Part shown: positions 20,242 to 30,696 of the stretch, one piece after another
Layout of the letters: the number at the start of each line of letters is the position of its first letter
Numbering within the stretch: the stretch's first letter is position 1
NCBI RefSeq assembly: GCF_029919255.1
Contig: NZ_CP123991.1
Coordinates: 21,110 to 85,109, forward strand
Direction: 5' to 3'
DNA: 64,000 nucleotides
From: a cyanobacterium endosymbiont of Epithemia clementina EcSB
GTDB lineage: Bacteria > Cyanobacteriota > Cyanobacteriia > Cyanobacteriales > Microcystaceae
Notes under the pieces: generated by a model
The model's database searches: none
What the model saw: only the letters and a program-made list of their open reading frames with translations
Told to the model about the DNA's origin: nothing
Position numbers and translations under genes: made by a program

Positions 20242-21164
20242 AGGTGGGTCACAATCAATAATTATAGACCAAAATGTTCTATTAGATCAAGTTTTTTACA
20301 AAAAATTTGGGCAAAGGACAAAGTAAGGGGAATGTTTTATTGTCTTTTATTATTAAGAGGAATATCATTGAGACTTTAGCGCTTGCCATTCATCACGGCA
20401 AATACCCAGTAATTCCGTTATTTTCACCATAAATATCTAGGAGTCAACATGATAAATAGAAAATATTCTAACATCCTCACTTGCAGATAAGCATAGATAG
20501 GCTCGCAGAACATCATTTCTTGTTTTTAACACAAGAAGTTTATTTTTTTCATAATGTATTTAGCTAAATAATCTCCAATATACTTTTTTTCTATTTTTGT
20601 TAGTTTTTCACCTCTTCAGCAATGAAGACCAAGACAAATTGACAACGAAAAGATTGAAATATAGGCTAATTGATAACAATAACCATTAATGATGTCCAAA
20701 ATTAAATGGGAGATTGATTCAAAAATCATATCAGCACTCCTCCAATTTCTTCATGAATGGCTAAATGTCCAACATCTTATCCCTTGTACTAACATTACTC
20801 ATTTATAACTGGTAGCAGTAAAGATTGAGTTGTATAATCCTCAGGTAACAATCTCGACAGTAGTTGCAAATTTAACAGGTAATTCGGTGAAAGGAATATT
20901 ATTATCAATGGTATTAGAAATGGCAATAACATTCTAGTTTCCCTATTGGGCTTAATCGTAGATGGTATCGATAATTACCATCTACGATTAAGCCCAATAT
21001 TTTATATTTTTTGAGAATCGCGGCTTAGTTTTCTGTCTGAGTTGAGATGTATTAAAAACTACTTGAATGACTGCATTTAACTCGGAATAGTCCCTCCTAC
21101 TGGAGAGAAGTCCGACCAGTTTTATTTCCAAAGTATTGGAGTTAACTATAAATACGTCCGCCAA
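20242..21164. other. Spacer with unidentified coding traces
   Basis: No intact gene. On the plus strand about 20700-20935 short open runs (WEIDSKIISALLQFLHEWL, then QVTISTVVANLTGNSVKGI) in interrupted frames suggest a decayed gene of unknown family. It would end at the long hairpin 20944-20999. Confidence 0.45.
20944..20999. repeat. Perfect 24-bp inverted repeat, 8-base loop
   Basis: Arms 20944-20967 and 20976-20999 are exactly complementary. It lies between a plus-strand coding relic and the 3' end of a minus-strand pseudogene, as expected of a bidirectional terminator between convergent genes that are both now dead. Confidence 0.85.
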
Positions 21165-22075
21165 ACAAGAGCATAGTTTTGTAGTGCTTTCATTATACTG
21201 AGTTCATTCAAATCATATATTTTTTCTTCTAGGATACTGATATATTCAAGATCATGACGGAGCAAAGCACTAGCAACCTGAGTAATTTTAGCTTCAGCCA
21301 TCCTTTTTCACAACATCTATCGTGTTGTGAATACCACTAGTCGCTGTTAAGTTTGTATCAATGTTATGATAGAGAATAGAAGTCTAACGTATGGGCAGAC
21401 GCACGGATTGAAGGGTATTCAACAACACATCAATATACACTTTTAGGTTTTTTAGATTAATATTTTGTTGATAGGATAGATTAAATAGTACCAGTCAGTC
21501 AGCTCCTGCTTGAGTTGGTCATTTAGCTATATTAGCCATTTTGTTGAAATGAAGACCAATTTTGATAGTTACAAAGATGTTGATTTCTGCTTTCAGATTT
21601 AGCAGAATGTCGAGGTAGTTCTATTTTACCTCTCCCCCTACAATATCTAGATAGGTGGAAACGTAATATATATTGAATTCTTGGACATCAGCCTCCGTCT
21701 GTTGAATTTGTTTAGCATGATTTAAGCAATCACCGAGGGTAGACATATTAAGAATAGTAATGATTAGTAATCTTTACCATTTCTTTCGCTTGACAAATAT
21801 GATTTAGATATTCTTGGGAACCTGCATAAAAAATTTCTAGTTCAGGGAAGTAGGTTAATGCTTACAAAAAGCTTTCTGTACTGTGAGTAAAATAATGATA
21901 AAATTTTAGGTGTTGTTTGTGTGATTTTTCTTCAAAAAAGAGTGCAGAATAACCACCGTGGCATCCTTTTCTTCCATACGTTTTAAGTTGTTAATTTCTT
22001 TAGTTAATGAGGTGTGCAACTCCACTACCAGAGTAGATTAGTAAGCTAATTACGTATAGGGTTTTTGTTAAACTA
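21165..22075 (-). pseudogene. Dihydroorotate dehydrogenase-like protein, decayed
   Basis: Minus-strand fragments in family order: NLKRMEEKDATVVILHSF (about 21935-21992), FPELEIFYAGSQEYLNHI with QAKEMV (about 21774-21850), AKQIQQTEADVQEFNIYYV (about 21650-21715), a run ending QAGADWLVLFNL, and SALLRHDLEYISILE (about 21225-21275). They match the cyanobacterial dihydroorotate dehydrogenase-like TIM-barrel flavoproteins (with motifs such as YFPxxEIYxVGPExYLEHIRxAKE and IEQAGADALELNIYY). The segments lie in at least three frames with several stops, so the gene is dead. True PyrD may exist elsewhere. Confidence 0.75.
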
Positions 22076-22589
22076 ATTAAGGTTACTCCTCGTAAGAAAA
22101 GTTAGAGTTTATACTGCGGCTTCATTTTTTTTAAAAAAAATAAGATATGAAGTTATTACAAGCATGTTGTCTCTTAAACCCTAAAAAACTGTAATTACTT
22201 TGTTTACTATATCTAATATATTGTACTTTTATTTTAACGATTTGTCTTAACTTTTTTTTTCTACTCAACATCTTTTTATATTTCTTTTAAGTTTTTTAGT
22301 CTTAAGTCAGAATAAATTTGAGATTGAATAAATCTAATTTTTACTGAAAAAATGTTAATCAATTTTTAAAAAACTTCTGTGCTCTTAGGCAAATCATAAA
22401 AAGTAACTTAGACTAGAATAATTTATTATTTATATTCAATCGATATCTTTATTGCTTCTGTATCAATATTTAGCATTTAATAGATTTCTGTATTAAGTAT
22501 ATGTATTAAAAAAATTAGTAGAGAATAGTAGTAGTATATATACTGGTAATTATTTTTATATTTATAAATACTATTGATAATAGCTAATT
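22076..22589. other. AT-rich spacer
   Basis: About 510 bases of AT-rich sequence between the pseudogene start and the cobK stop. It should hold the promoter of the lost flavoprotein gene; nothing specific was recognised. Confidence 0.5.
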
Positions 22590-23372
22590 TTATATTTTAC
22601 TCATGCCTAAAATATAAAAATATTGACGACAAAACCTAATTATATCTGATAACTTATCTGTTTGTTGAGGATAGCTAACTAAAGGTCGTTTAATAATAAT
22701 TATTTTTACTCCTAATTCAGTTGCTACTAACCTTTTTATTAACTCTCCTCCCTGTCTTCCGGATGCTTTAGTAACGACTAAAGAAATATTCCATTGCTGC
22801 CATAATGCTTGTTCTAATTCTGCACTAATAGGAGGCCGTAGGGCAATTAGGTGATCATTGCTAAAACCGGCTTTTATAGCCACTTCTAATGATTCTATTT
22901 TAGGAAGAACACGAGCAAATAAAACAGCACGACCTTGCCAAACTTTAAATAAGGGTAATGCTTTATAGCCAATAGTTAATAAAGTTCTTTCTCCTTGAAG
23001 ATAATTACCTTTAATCAAAGTATCAAAATTATCGAGAGTAATGATTTCAGGAGAAGGAGGAAGGGATACCCGTTCATAGCGAAGATAAGGTATGCAATTT
23101 TCTTTGGAAACAGTGATTACCTGCCGAGAAATTTGCACCGCATAAGGATGAGAAGCATCCACAATAGCGATAATCTTTTCTTGTTGACATAAGAGTCGAA
23201 TCTGGCCTGGATTTAAAGTACCTATTTTGATAGTTAAATAGGAGCTTATAGGATAGAGAGTTTTAGCATTTTCTGTAGTTACAGTAACGAGACAAGTGAG
23301 TCGTTCTGAAACAATAGATTCAGCAATTGTGACACTATCTCTTGTTCCTCCAATTAACCAAATTTTTTTCAC
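22590..23372 (-). CDS. cobK: Precorrin-6A reductase (cobalt-precorrin-6A reductase)
   Basis: A 260-residue CobK/CbiJ enzyme reducing the macrocycle of (cobalt-)precorrin-6A with NADPH. The N-terminal IWLIGGTRDSVTIAE is the dinucleotide-binding GGTxx-x-xxLA signature, and the motifs VDASHPYAVQIS and LRYER near residues 90-125 are characteristic. KASGRQGG near residue 205 is the second nucleotide-contact loop. Length is normal. It follows the small membrane protein gene by 34 bases on the same strand, so they are probably co-transcribed. With cobQ nearby it supports retained B12 synthesis. Confidence 0.93.
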   Translation of the reverse strand: MKKIWLIGGTRDSVTIAESIVSERLTCLVTVTTENAKTLYPISSYLTIKIGTLNPGQIRLLCQQEKIIAIVDASHPYAVQISRQVITVSKENCIPYLRYERVSLPPSPEIITLDNFDTLIKGNYLQGERTLLTIGYKALPLFKVWQGRAVLFARVLPKIESLEVAIKAGFSNDHLIALRPPISAELEQALWQQWNISLVVTKASGRQGGELIKRLVATELGVKIIIIKRPLVSYPQQTDKLSDIIRFCRQYFYILGMSKI

Positions 23373-23406
23373 AGTAAATGATTACATAATTAATAACTAA
23401 TAATGC

Positions 23407-23604
23407 TTATTCTCGTCCTTTTAAAGCTTTTTGAAAATTATGACGATAGGAAGTGTCAAAAAAAATTAAAACTGGCCATAATAGACTTAAAATTAACTTG
23501 TTAGGTAATTGACGACTAAAGTTAGTGTGGCTATAGCCTTTGATAAATTTCCAGATACCAGCTAAATAAACAACTAATATAGTAAACAGGATTAATTTAA
23601 CCAT
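23407..23604 (-). CDS. Small membrane protein of unknown function
   Basis: A 65-residue protein with a hydrophobic N-terminal helix (residues 3-17) and a second hydrophobic stretch (about 37-49, LILSLLWPVLIFF), then a charged tail SYRHNFQKALKGRE. This architecture, with GYSHTNFSRQLPNKL between the helices, looks like a conserved cyanobacterial small protein, but no named family comes to mind. It precedes cobK by 34 bases on the same strand. Confidence 0.7.
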   Translation of the reverse strand: MVKLILFTILVVYLAGIWKFIKGYSHTNFSRQLPNKLILSLLWPVLIFFDTSYRHNFQKALKGRE

Positions 23605-25912
23605 TTTTATTTTCTTTTCAAGAAGTTAGTTAAGGATACATCTCTTTACAATTCTATCTTAACTGTCAACAAATTGAGCTACGCAACAACATTTTTTAAC
23701 TCTAATCAACTTTGTATAAGGCATCTCCTGTTTATCTGAACAATGATCTATATGACTAACCGAATAAATTATCAATTGAACTCTCTTGTATTTCAAGATA
23801 AGTTAACCTACCAGTATAATCCATGTTATCAGATAATAATTTTAACTTGAAGTAAATTACTCATTATTTTTTTAAAAATTTAAACATCTTCTCTCACTCA
23901 CTGTAAAATTTATTTTTTATCTCTTAATTTCTGATTATTATGTTAATATCCATAATTTAAATATGCCTTATTTATGCTTTGTAAAAAGATCATTTAGAAT
24001 AAAAAAACATTTTTTATATTATTAATTAATATTTAAAACTTCATAAAATAGTAGTACTTCAGTTTGGTTTTAAATTTATATTTAAGTATCATTTAGACTA
24101 TTTAATAAAAATTAGCTACTATCTATTATATAGATTTTTTACATCAATTTTTTTTAATTATTTAATTATTTTAATCTACCAACTATTTTGATTAGACGTA
24201 GATCAATTAATCATATTTATTCTTTATATTTTTTACCTGTTCCTATATAACCATTGATTACGAAAGATAAATTATCTTCTTCGATTAAATTAGTAATCAT
24301 ATTATAAACAATTATTTTTTTGCTGAGTATTTACAATTTATTTAATTTAATATTTCTAATGTGTTCTAAAAATAATTGATAGTTTTAGATAGATTACAAA
24401 ATTTTAATTAAGCTAACTATAACTTAAATATTTTTCTAATTTTAATAATTAAAGCAATTCTTTATTTTTTTTAAAAATTGATTAAACAATAACAAAATTT
24501 TTTATAAATGAATTACTCATTTATAAAATAATTAAAAATTAGTCAACAACTTTTACATTGAATGTTGAGGTAACTATGCTAAAAACTGTTTAATTTGAGA
24601 ACGATAGAAATAACCTGCTACTCAAATAATAAGATCTGTCTTCTGATTTCACAAAAAAAGATCTTTCTTAACTACTTTAATAAATTACTTCAGAGTAGTC
24701 ATACTGTTATTTTTTATGTCCACAACTTCTAGCCATCTTACAATACCTGTAAATATGAAAGTAAAAGTAATCACCATTCTTTCAAGAACTTACTGCTATT
24801 GTTTTGGAAATTCAAGGTAAATATTTTTTACCACCTCTAATAGATACTAATTTATTTTAGTAAACTAAAACAATATTTTATTCCAAACTAAACCTGACTT
24901 AAAAAATATATAAAATAACTAGTTTATTTAAATAAAAAATCTCTTATTTAGTAGTTTTAAAGTCGTTTATAAATCAAAAGCATTTATCACTAAGCCTGCT
25001 TCATAAAAACTGGTAAATGCATCTTGGAGTAAGACTACATTATTTAATTTTTAAAGTAAAGTTTAAGTTAATATTTTTTTAAAAAATTAAGTTCTGATTC
25101 TAATATTTCTATTTTAAAACTAACTTTTTATAGAACAATTGTTTTTATAGTATAGGTTTGATAAACTACTACTTAATTTTTTAAGCAATAATTACTCTAG
25201 CTAAGAAATAAAAATGTACTTGCTATAGAAAATACTTTCTTGATTAAATTTTGTTTATTGCCAACAACATTTTCTATTTATCGCTAGGTTTTTAAAAGTA
25301 GTCTTAACTGTAGCTTAAGTTGTATTAAAGTCTGATTATTAAGTTTAGAAAAAACTTAAATAATTCTATTATATAATTTCTATTAAATAAATTCTAAATT
25401 AATTTAAGAATAAATAGCTAATTCAGCCATAGATCCGTAAGCTTTTATTTGCTATTTTAGCATTAAATACTACTCTAATAACAGCATGATTTCTCAGTAA
25501 AATAAAGGAAACAAAAATATTTTTACAAAATAAATTTTGATCTTCTTATTCTAAAAAAAATCTGGAGTTAACTTTGATTAATTTTTAAAAATTAATGCTT
25601 AATACTTTATTCATGCACTTAAAATAATTGGCAATTATCCTAAGATAACAAGATCATTTATCAGTTAAATCACTAGTATTTATGGGCTTAAAATAAATAA
25701 TTAAAATAAAATCTAATACCTAACTAAAAGAGCTTTTGTTAGTTAAACAGGGTAGTTTCTATACTATCCACAAAAATCGTTTAATTAAAATTATGGTTAA
25801 GAATAAGTCCTAGAAGAATGATAATCAGTAATTAATAATTTCTAATCAAGAATAGTTAATCACTTAACTTAAAAAGTATCTATAATAAGTGGTAAATTCA
25901 GTAATTTAATTT
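23605..25912. other. 2.3-kb AT-rich desert
   Basis: One of the emptiest stretches. Near 24720-24870 there are short plus-strand open runs (FQELTAIVLEIQGKYFLPPL) that might be a last trace of a gene, with no family recognised. No long hairpin, tRNA or repeat was found. Confidence 0.5.
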
Positions 25913-26053
25913 ATGGCACGTCAACGTTTAAAATCAAATTTACCTAAGAAAACTTGTCCAGTTTGTGGATTTTCTTTTGTCTGGCGAAAAAAGTGGGCTA
26001 AGTGTTGGGATGATGTAAAGTATTGCTCCGAACGCTGTCGTCGGCATGGTTAA
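25913..26053 (+). CDS. DUF2256 domain-containing zinc-ribbon-like protein
   Basis: A 46-residue protein encoded in the middle of decayed sequence. It has two Cys pairs: CPVCG at residues 15-19 and, after WRKKWAKCWDDVKYC, a C-terminal CSERCR (Cys38, Cys42), plus Cys31. KTCPVCGxxFxWRKKWxxxWDxVxYCSxRCR is the signature of DUF2256, a family often found beside photolyase/cryptochrome genes; no such gene is seen here. The small metal-binding fold is inferred. The frame is perfect despite the surrounding decay, which argues for selection. Confidence 0.9.
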   Translation: MARQRLKSNLPKKTCPVCGFSFVWRKKWAKCWDDVKYCSERCRRHG

Positions 26054-26086
26054 AAGTTCAAATAATTATTTAAATTTTTAACTTAA

Positions 26087-26540
26087 TTTATGACTACAGT
26101 TCAAACTAAATTGAGTATTCAGGACAGTCCAAGTTTACTTACAAGTATAGGGAGTTTAGAAAGTATCTATTAATCCATCCATAATATTGTTAGTGAAATC
26201 TATCAACTACTCAACAATTAAGTAAGTTATGTACAACAGGTAATGTAGTCTTGGGTTGTCAATACCTTGAAAATGAACCCCGTTTTAATGCTGAAACTAG
26301 ATTCAATTTTACAATCCAATGGACCAGTTTGCATAAGTGCTTCATTAATAAATGGAATTAAACAAAAAATAAGTGGCGCAATCAAGGTTTATCACGTTGA
26401 AATTTCCATTGAATTAGCTATCTTCTTTAAAGACAAAGTGCTTGAATTATTTTTGCTCTCAATTCAGCTAAATTAGCCGAAAAACTCAAAATTTTTATTT
26501 ATAATATTTTTACAGAATTTCGTATTTTCGAATAGCTCAA
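26087..26540 (+). pseudogene. Decayed gene, family not recognised
   Basis: Starting with ATG 26091 (MTTVQTKLSIQDSPSLLTS) the frame stops after 26 codons, but coding-like sequence continues in shifted frames through NPVLMLKLDSILQSNGPVC (from 26273) to KLAEKLKIFIYNIFTEFR near 26480-26535. The last part resembles the end of GAF-like sensor domains, but this is weak. The open frame at 26267-26476 is regarded as part of this relic rather than a gene. Confidence 0.35.
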
Positions 26541-26793
26541 AAAGTAAAAAAACAACTTTTAAAGTAATACATGGGAATTAACTGCTCAACCGTCTTCAGA
26601 AACGGGGCGGAGCCATTGGTGGGGTTATCCTGAATAGCTAAGGGAACATTACTGCGGGAACCTCTATAGGGGTTAATTTTAAAGATTAGAGCTGATGAGT
26701 GACTCAGTGATGACTGACTACGAACTATGCTTATGCTGACTCCCACAGTGATTAGGTTGTACGGGAGTGGGAAAAATATCGTCAATAGCAATG

Positions 26794-26833
26794 TCTAGCA
26801 CTTACCTGAATGAAAATTCAGGTAAGTGCTAGA
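26794..26833. repeat. Perfect 18-bp hairpin with GAAA loop
   Basis: Arms 26794-26811 and 26816-26833 are exactly complementary around GAAA. It lies between a plus-strand relic and the 3' end of a minus-strand relic, fitting a terminator of convergent dead genes. Confidence 0.8.
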
Positions 26834-26869
26834 ATGAACCTGTCTGATGCTATGTAAAAATCCAAAACT

Positions 26870-27300
26870 AACCAAAGGAAATTAGCCGCAACAGTTCTTG
26901 AATCAAAGTTGGCTTATTACTTGGATTAAAATCTGCAAAATCATCCTCCCCACCTATCAAGATAGTTTTTCCATAAAATAACTCTGGAATGAAACCTGAC
27001 AGGATTTATGGGTTATTGTAACTAGGAGACTACAGAAAACAAAGAGTAGGTCATAGACGATAGGAACAACTAGCTATCAACTATTTACTATTTGTTAATT
27101 TCTAGAAACCACCACCACAAAACGTCAGCAAACGGATAACCATAGGACCTGAGATTGTAATTAAGCCGACAAAAGTTAATTGAAAAATAGAATCTAGATT
27201 TAAGGCTGTTAATAATTCCATTTTTTCTTCTTAACGTTTCTGTCATAAGTTGAGTGTGAAGGGTAAAGAGCAAAAAAACATAGTCAATAACGTCTGACAA
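26870..27300 (-). pseudogene. Decayed minus-strand gene, family not recognised
   Basis: A 70-codon open frame (27088-27300, with [19 protein letters not shown] at its end) is followed in another frame by ILIGGEDDFADFNPSNKP and QELLRLISFG, then a stop near 26872. The runs look coding but match nothing known to me. It ends about 40 bases from the 26794-26833 hairpin. Confidence 0.35.
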
Positions 27301-27376
27301 TATTTCAGTTTTTTTAAGTCATAATACAAAAATCCATAAAATTTTATTACAAACTCAGGATAAGGTTCTTTAAATT

Positions 27377-27748
27377 ATGGCGACTTGGCAATGTGTAACA
27401 GAATGTGGAGCTTGTTGCAATCTTGATCCAGTAGATTACCCGAACTTAGAAGATTATTTGACCTTAGACGAAATAACCCATTATTTTAGTTTAGTAGGAA
27501 AGGGGAGGTGGTGTATCAACTTTGATCATGACACCCGTAAATGTCGTATTTATCAAAAACGTCCCGATTTTTGTCGGGTAACACCTCATACATTTGAGAA
27601 AATGTATAAGATTGAGAGAACAGAGTTTAATGACTTTGCCATCGAATGTTGTCAGCAACAAATCGCAGGAGTTTACGGAGAAAATAGCCTCGAAATGGAG
27701 CATTATAAACAAGAAGTAGTAGTAGATAGGAAAACGAGAAGTGAATAA
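27377..27748 (+). CDS. YkgJ-family cysteine cluster protein (putative zinc/iron chelator)
   Basis: A 123-residue protein with Cys6, Cys10, Cys13 and Cys14 (C-x3-C-x2-CC) and further CysHis positions (RWCINF, RKCRIYQKRPDFCR), the CxxCxxxCC-type cluster of the YkgJ/UPF0153 family. Members are thought to bind zinc or iron, and some are linked to Fe-S proteins; the biochemical role is unknown. The segment CRIYQKRPDFCRV is highly typical. It is isolated, with decayed sequence on both sides. Family confident, function unknown. Confidence 0.88.
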   Translation: MATWQCVTECGACCNLDPVDYPNLEDYLTLDEITHYFSLVGKGRWCINFDHDTRKCRIYQKRPDFCRVTPHTFEKMYKIERTEFNDFAIECCQQQIAGVYGENSLEMEHYKQEVVVDRKTRSE

Positions 27749-29494
27749 ATCGGTAACTTTGGGATGTTCTCTTCGGGACAGATTTTTGATCTCTAAGGGA
27801 GAGATAAGTCCAAAATTAACTTAAATCCCACAACTGCAAAATCTACCGAAACCAATGCTAATTTAGCTGTTTTATTTTCTAGTGAATGATTAAACAAGGA
27901 GTAAATTAAACTTAATAGTTAGATAAAAATGGTATTTCCAGCCTGTTTGTAGTTCCACTTTTGTATCAATATTTTTGCGCAAATTGGTTACAGAACAAAA
28001 TTAGCAACGTTATTAATTAGTTCAAAATATCAATTTCCTTTTTTTATAAGTAGTACTAATTAAGGTAATTAATACTACTTTACTTGAGGTATTAATTTGG
28101 TGTTTATTATCTTGTCATTTATACTCTGAAACTTTAGATTTAGTTGCAGGTTTCCTTTTACTTACAATTGCAGCTTTATTTATCAATAAAAAACTAGTTG
28201 AACATCAAACTTATTAATCATAATAGATTCGCAATTATTTGGGTTAAGTGTCATTGATAGTATTTTTAGCAGAGATTTATGTTAAAAGTTAACTGATAGC
28301 TATTTCGTTAAGATAGAGTTTTAGGTCTACTAATGTAGTTTTTGGAGTTAAACTTCAACATTAATTCTCACGATATTTTTAGACGTTATTACTTGGATTA
28401 TAGTAACTTTAATCTTACTGAACAAGTTTTAAAATATTGGCTATTGTCGTATTTATATGGATAACATCAAGGAATTTACGCAATATTTTAAAAAATAAGT
28501 CTTTCTTAAAATCAATAAATACAAACTATTACTATTTTAAGAATTGCATTTTTTCTATATGATTGGGCTAGAAAACTATTTCTAATCTACGAGATATCAT
28601 ATGATATAGTCACTGGTTAATTAGCAGTAACTACTCTTATATCTTTCTTTTTAAATAGTTTTAATAAGTATTAAGCTAGAGAAATACATTGAAATAAATA
28701 GATTATGTAAGTTAGTTATTGAGAATAAATATTTTCCAAATTAATTTTAGATTGGAGTTTATTGGCAAGTTACTATTTTAGTAGTAAACGGTATTTATCT
28801 AGCAGTAGTTAATGTTGAAGTAAATAGTTGTAGTCTGTAATTTTTATATCAGTAAAAACTTAATAAGTATACAAATTTTAAATATAAACTAGTTTAATAA
28901 GTATTAAAATATACTTCGCTTATTTGTTTATATATGTTGAATTTTACTCTCTCCTAAAATAGACTTATATTTCTCAAATTTGCAATTTTAACTTACAACT
29001 TCTTAAAAACTTGTTTAGATTTTTTTAAAAAAATAGAGGTAACCCATGCTTAATTAATTTTTTTGTACCATCAATATGTGAGATTGAAGTATCTACTTTG
29101 TCCAATAAAGTTGATGTAAATTAAAATTATAACTAAGAAATAATAAACCGAGTTTTAGTTAATGCTCACGAACGTGACTTCCAGGCACGTAAAAAATATA
29201 TTAAATACTGTAGCCAAAATTGTTGTATTTATAGCTTTAATTTCAGAAATGTATTCGAAAAACTAGGAGAAAGATTCATTTGCGTGCATCATTTGTATTC
29301 AACTATATAAAGCTATATAGTTTTAAAAACTTAATTTTAAGACTTTCTAAAAAAAGTTTAATAACTATTAAACATTGGTTAAATAATCAAATGGCGATGT
29401 TACTAATTGTCGTTATAGTGCTATTTACTTTTACTAAGTACTGACATCATTGTGTCGAGTGTTCGCATCTTTTTGCGGAAAAAATAGTAATAAT
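27749..29494. other. 1.7-kb desert with traces of a membrane protein
   Basis: No intact gene. On the plus strand at about 28065-28220 an interrupted frame reads LYSETLDLVAGFLLLTIAALF, and at about 28545-28610 LRIAFFLYDWARKLFLIYEI; together they suggest a lost multi-pass membrane protein of unknown family. A 9-bp hairpin with a T/A tail lies at 29301-29322. Confidence 0.4.
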
Positions 29495-30217
29495 TTAGGA
29501 GGCAATTGCCACTGATTTTGAAGGATCTTGTTTTTGATATAATTCCCTGAGAATTGCTTCTAAATCATTAGTTAGCTTTTCGGAACTACTTTTCATTCTT
29601 TTTGAATTATATTTAGCTACTTCTATAGGTTTTCCAATAGTCACTGTTACATCGGTTCCCCAACTGGGATAAGGTTGAATATATCGAATCCCAACGGGAA
29701 GAATTTTAATTTGAGAGCCTGGTTTTTCGGATTCCACTTCTAGGGCAATACGGGCGACTCCTCGCTTAAGAGGATGAACTTTATTATCCCGAAAAATCCC
29801 TCCTTCTGGGAAAATAACTAACATTTCTCCTGCTTTTAGGAGCGCAACACTATGTTCTAAACTGCTTAATCCTGGACGTTTAACATCAATAGGAAAACCT
29901 CCTAAATGGTGAATTAGACAGCCTTGAATTCCCTTCATTTCAGTTGATGTTACCATAAACCGTACGTCTCGGCTACTAACAAGTCTTCCTACAGCTTTAG
30001 GGATAATCAAAGCATCCCATCGAGAACGATGGGTTGGCGCAATAATTGTCGGCCCAGTTATTGGAATATTTTCCTGTCCAGTAATTATAATTCGACCAAA
30101 AAATGAAGGCAATACTAACCAACACCCTAGATGGTATACCAACTTAACTAACCAGGGATTAATAGACGATTCAGTAAAGTTACTAGGTAAAGTGGATGAA
30201 TTCATAAAATTAGGCAA
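29495..30217 (-). CDS. plsC: 1-acyl-sn-glycerol-3-phosphate acyltransferase
   Basis: A 240-residue PlsC/LPLAT protein that acylates lysophosphatidic acid to phosphatidic acid at the membrane. The catalytic H-x4-D motif is HRSRWD with His63 and Asp68; the glycerophosphate-binding block is FPEGG at 136-140, followed by LKRGVARIA. A hydrophobic region at about 28-45 can anchor it. Length fits the family. It stands alone with 480 bases upstream. Family secure; a paralogue elsewhere is possible, so the exact substrate is inferred. Confidence 0.92.
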   Translation of the reverse strand: MPNFMNSSTLPSNFTESSINPWLVKLVYHLGCWLVLPSFFGRIIITGQENIPITGPTIIAPTHRSRWDALIIPKAVGRLVSSRDVRFMVTSTEMKGIQGCLIHHLGGFPIDVKRPGLSSLEHSVALLKAGEMLVIFPEGGIFRDNKVHPLKRGVARIALEVESEKPGSQIKILPVGIRYIQPYPSWGTDVTVTIGKPIEVAKYNSKRMKSSSEKLTNDLEAILRELYQKQDPSKSVAIAS

Positions 30218-30696
30218 AATACAATTGAAAAAATTTTAAAAAATGATTTTCTATAACTAGAGTTAGTTTCAGCTTTACTTTAATCTGTCTTGTAAATTAA
30301 TGTCTCAAAAGTAGAGGACAGTTAGCCGAGTGTCATTCAGGCAAAACCTATACAATCAGTAATCCTTGAAGATTGACGACAAAAACGAATAATCGAGCAT
30401 CGCGACTTCTACGAAGACATAGTTTGAAAAAAAAGTTAAATTTTGTCTTCGCAAGATTCTAGTAATTACAGTGCTATAAATATGGAGTAACAGTGAAATT
30501 TATTTCAATTACATTGATAATATAACTTTTTTTTAGACTTTTAAAAAACTACACGTTAAATATATTTCTATTCTATCTAAGCTAGAAGTCACTTTTTAGT
30601 GTTTTTAATAATATGATTTAAATATCAATAATTAATTTTGATAAAAGATTTTTATCAAATACGCCTATTGAAAACTTACATAAGTGCTTTATTGAG
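30218..30696. other. Spacer
   Basis: About 480 bases between plsC and the flippase-like gene. A weak 8-bp repeat pair (CGAAGACA near 30401 and its complement near 30444) is the only structure noticed. Confidence 0.5.

Noticed and set aside
17700..22600. Cobalamin riboswitch near cobQ or cobK
   Set aside because: The leader of cobQ is only 67 bases and no B12-box-like conserved core was seen upstream of either cob gene.
26267..26476. 69-codon open frame on the plus strand
   Set aside because: It begins inside a larger series of broken coding runs, has no domain signature or ribosome-binding site, and is better seen as part of a pseudogene.
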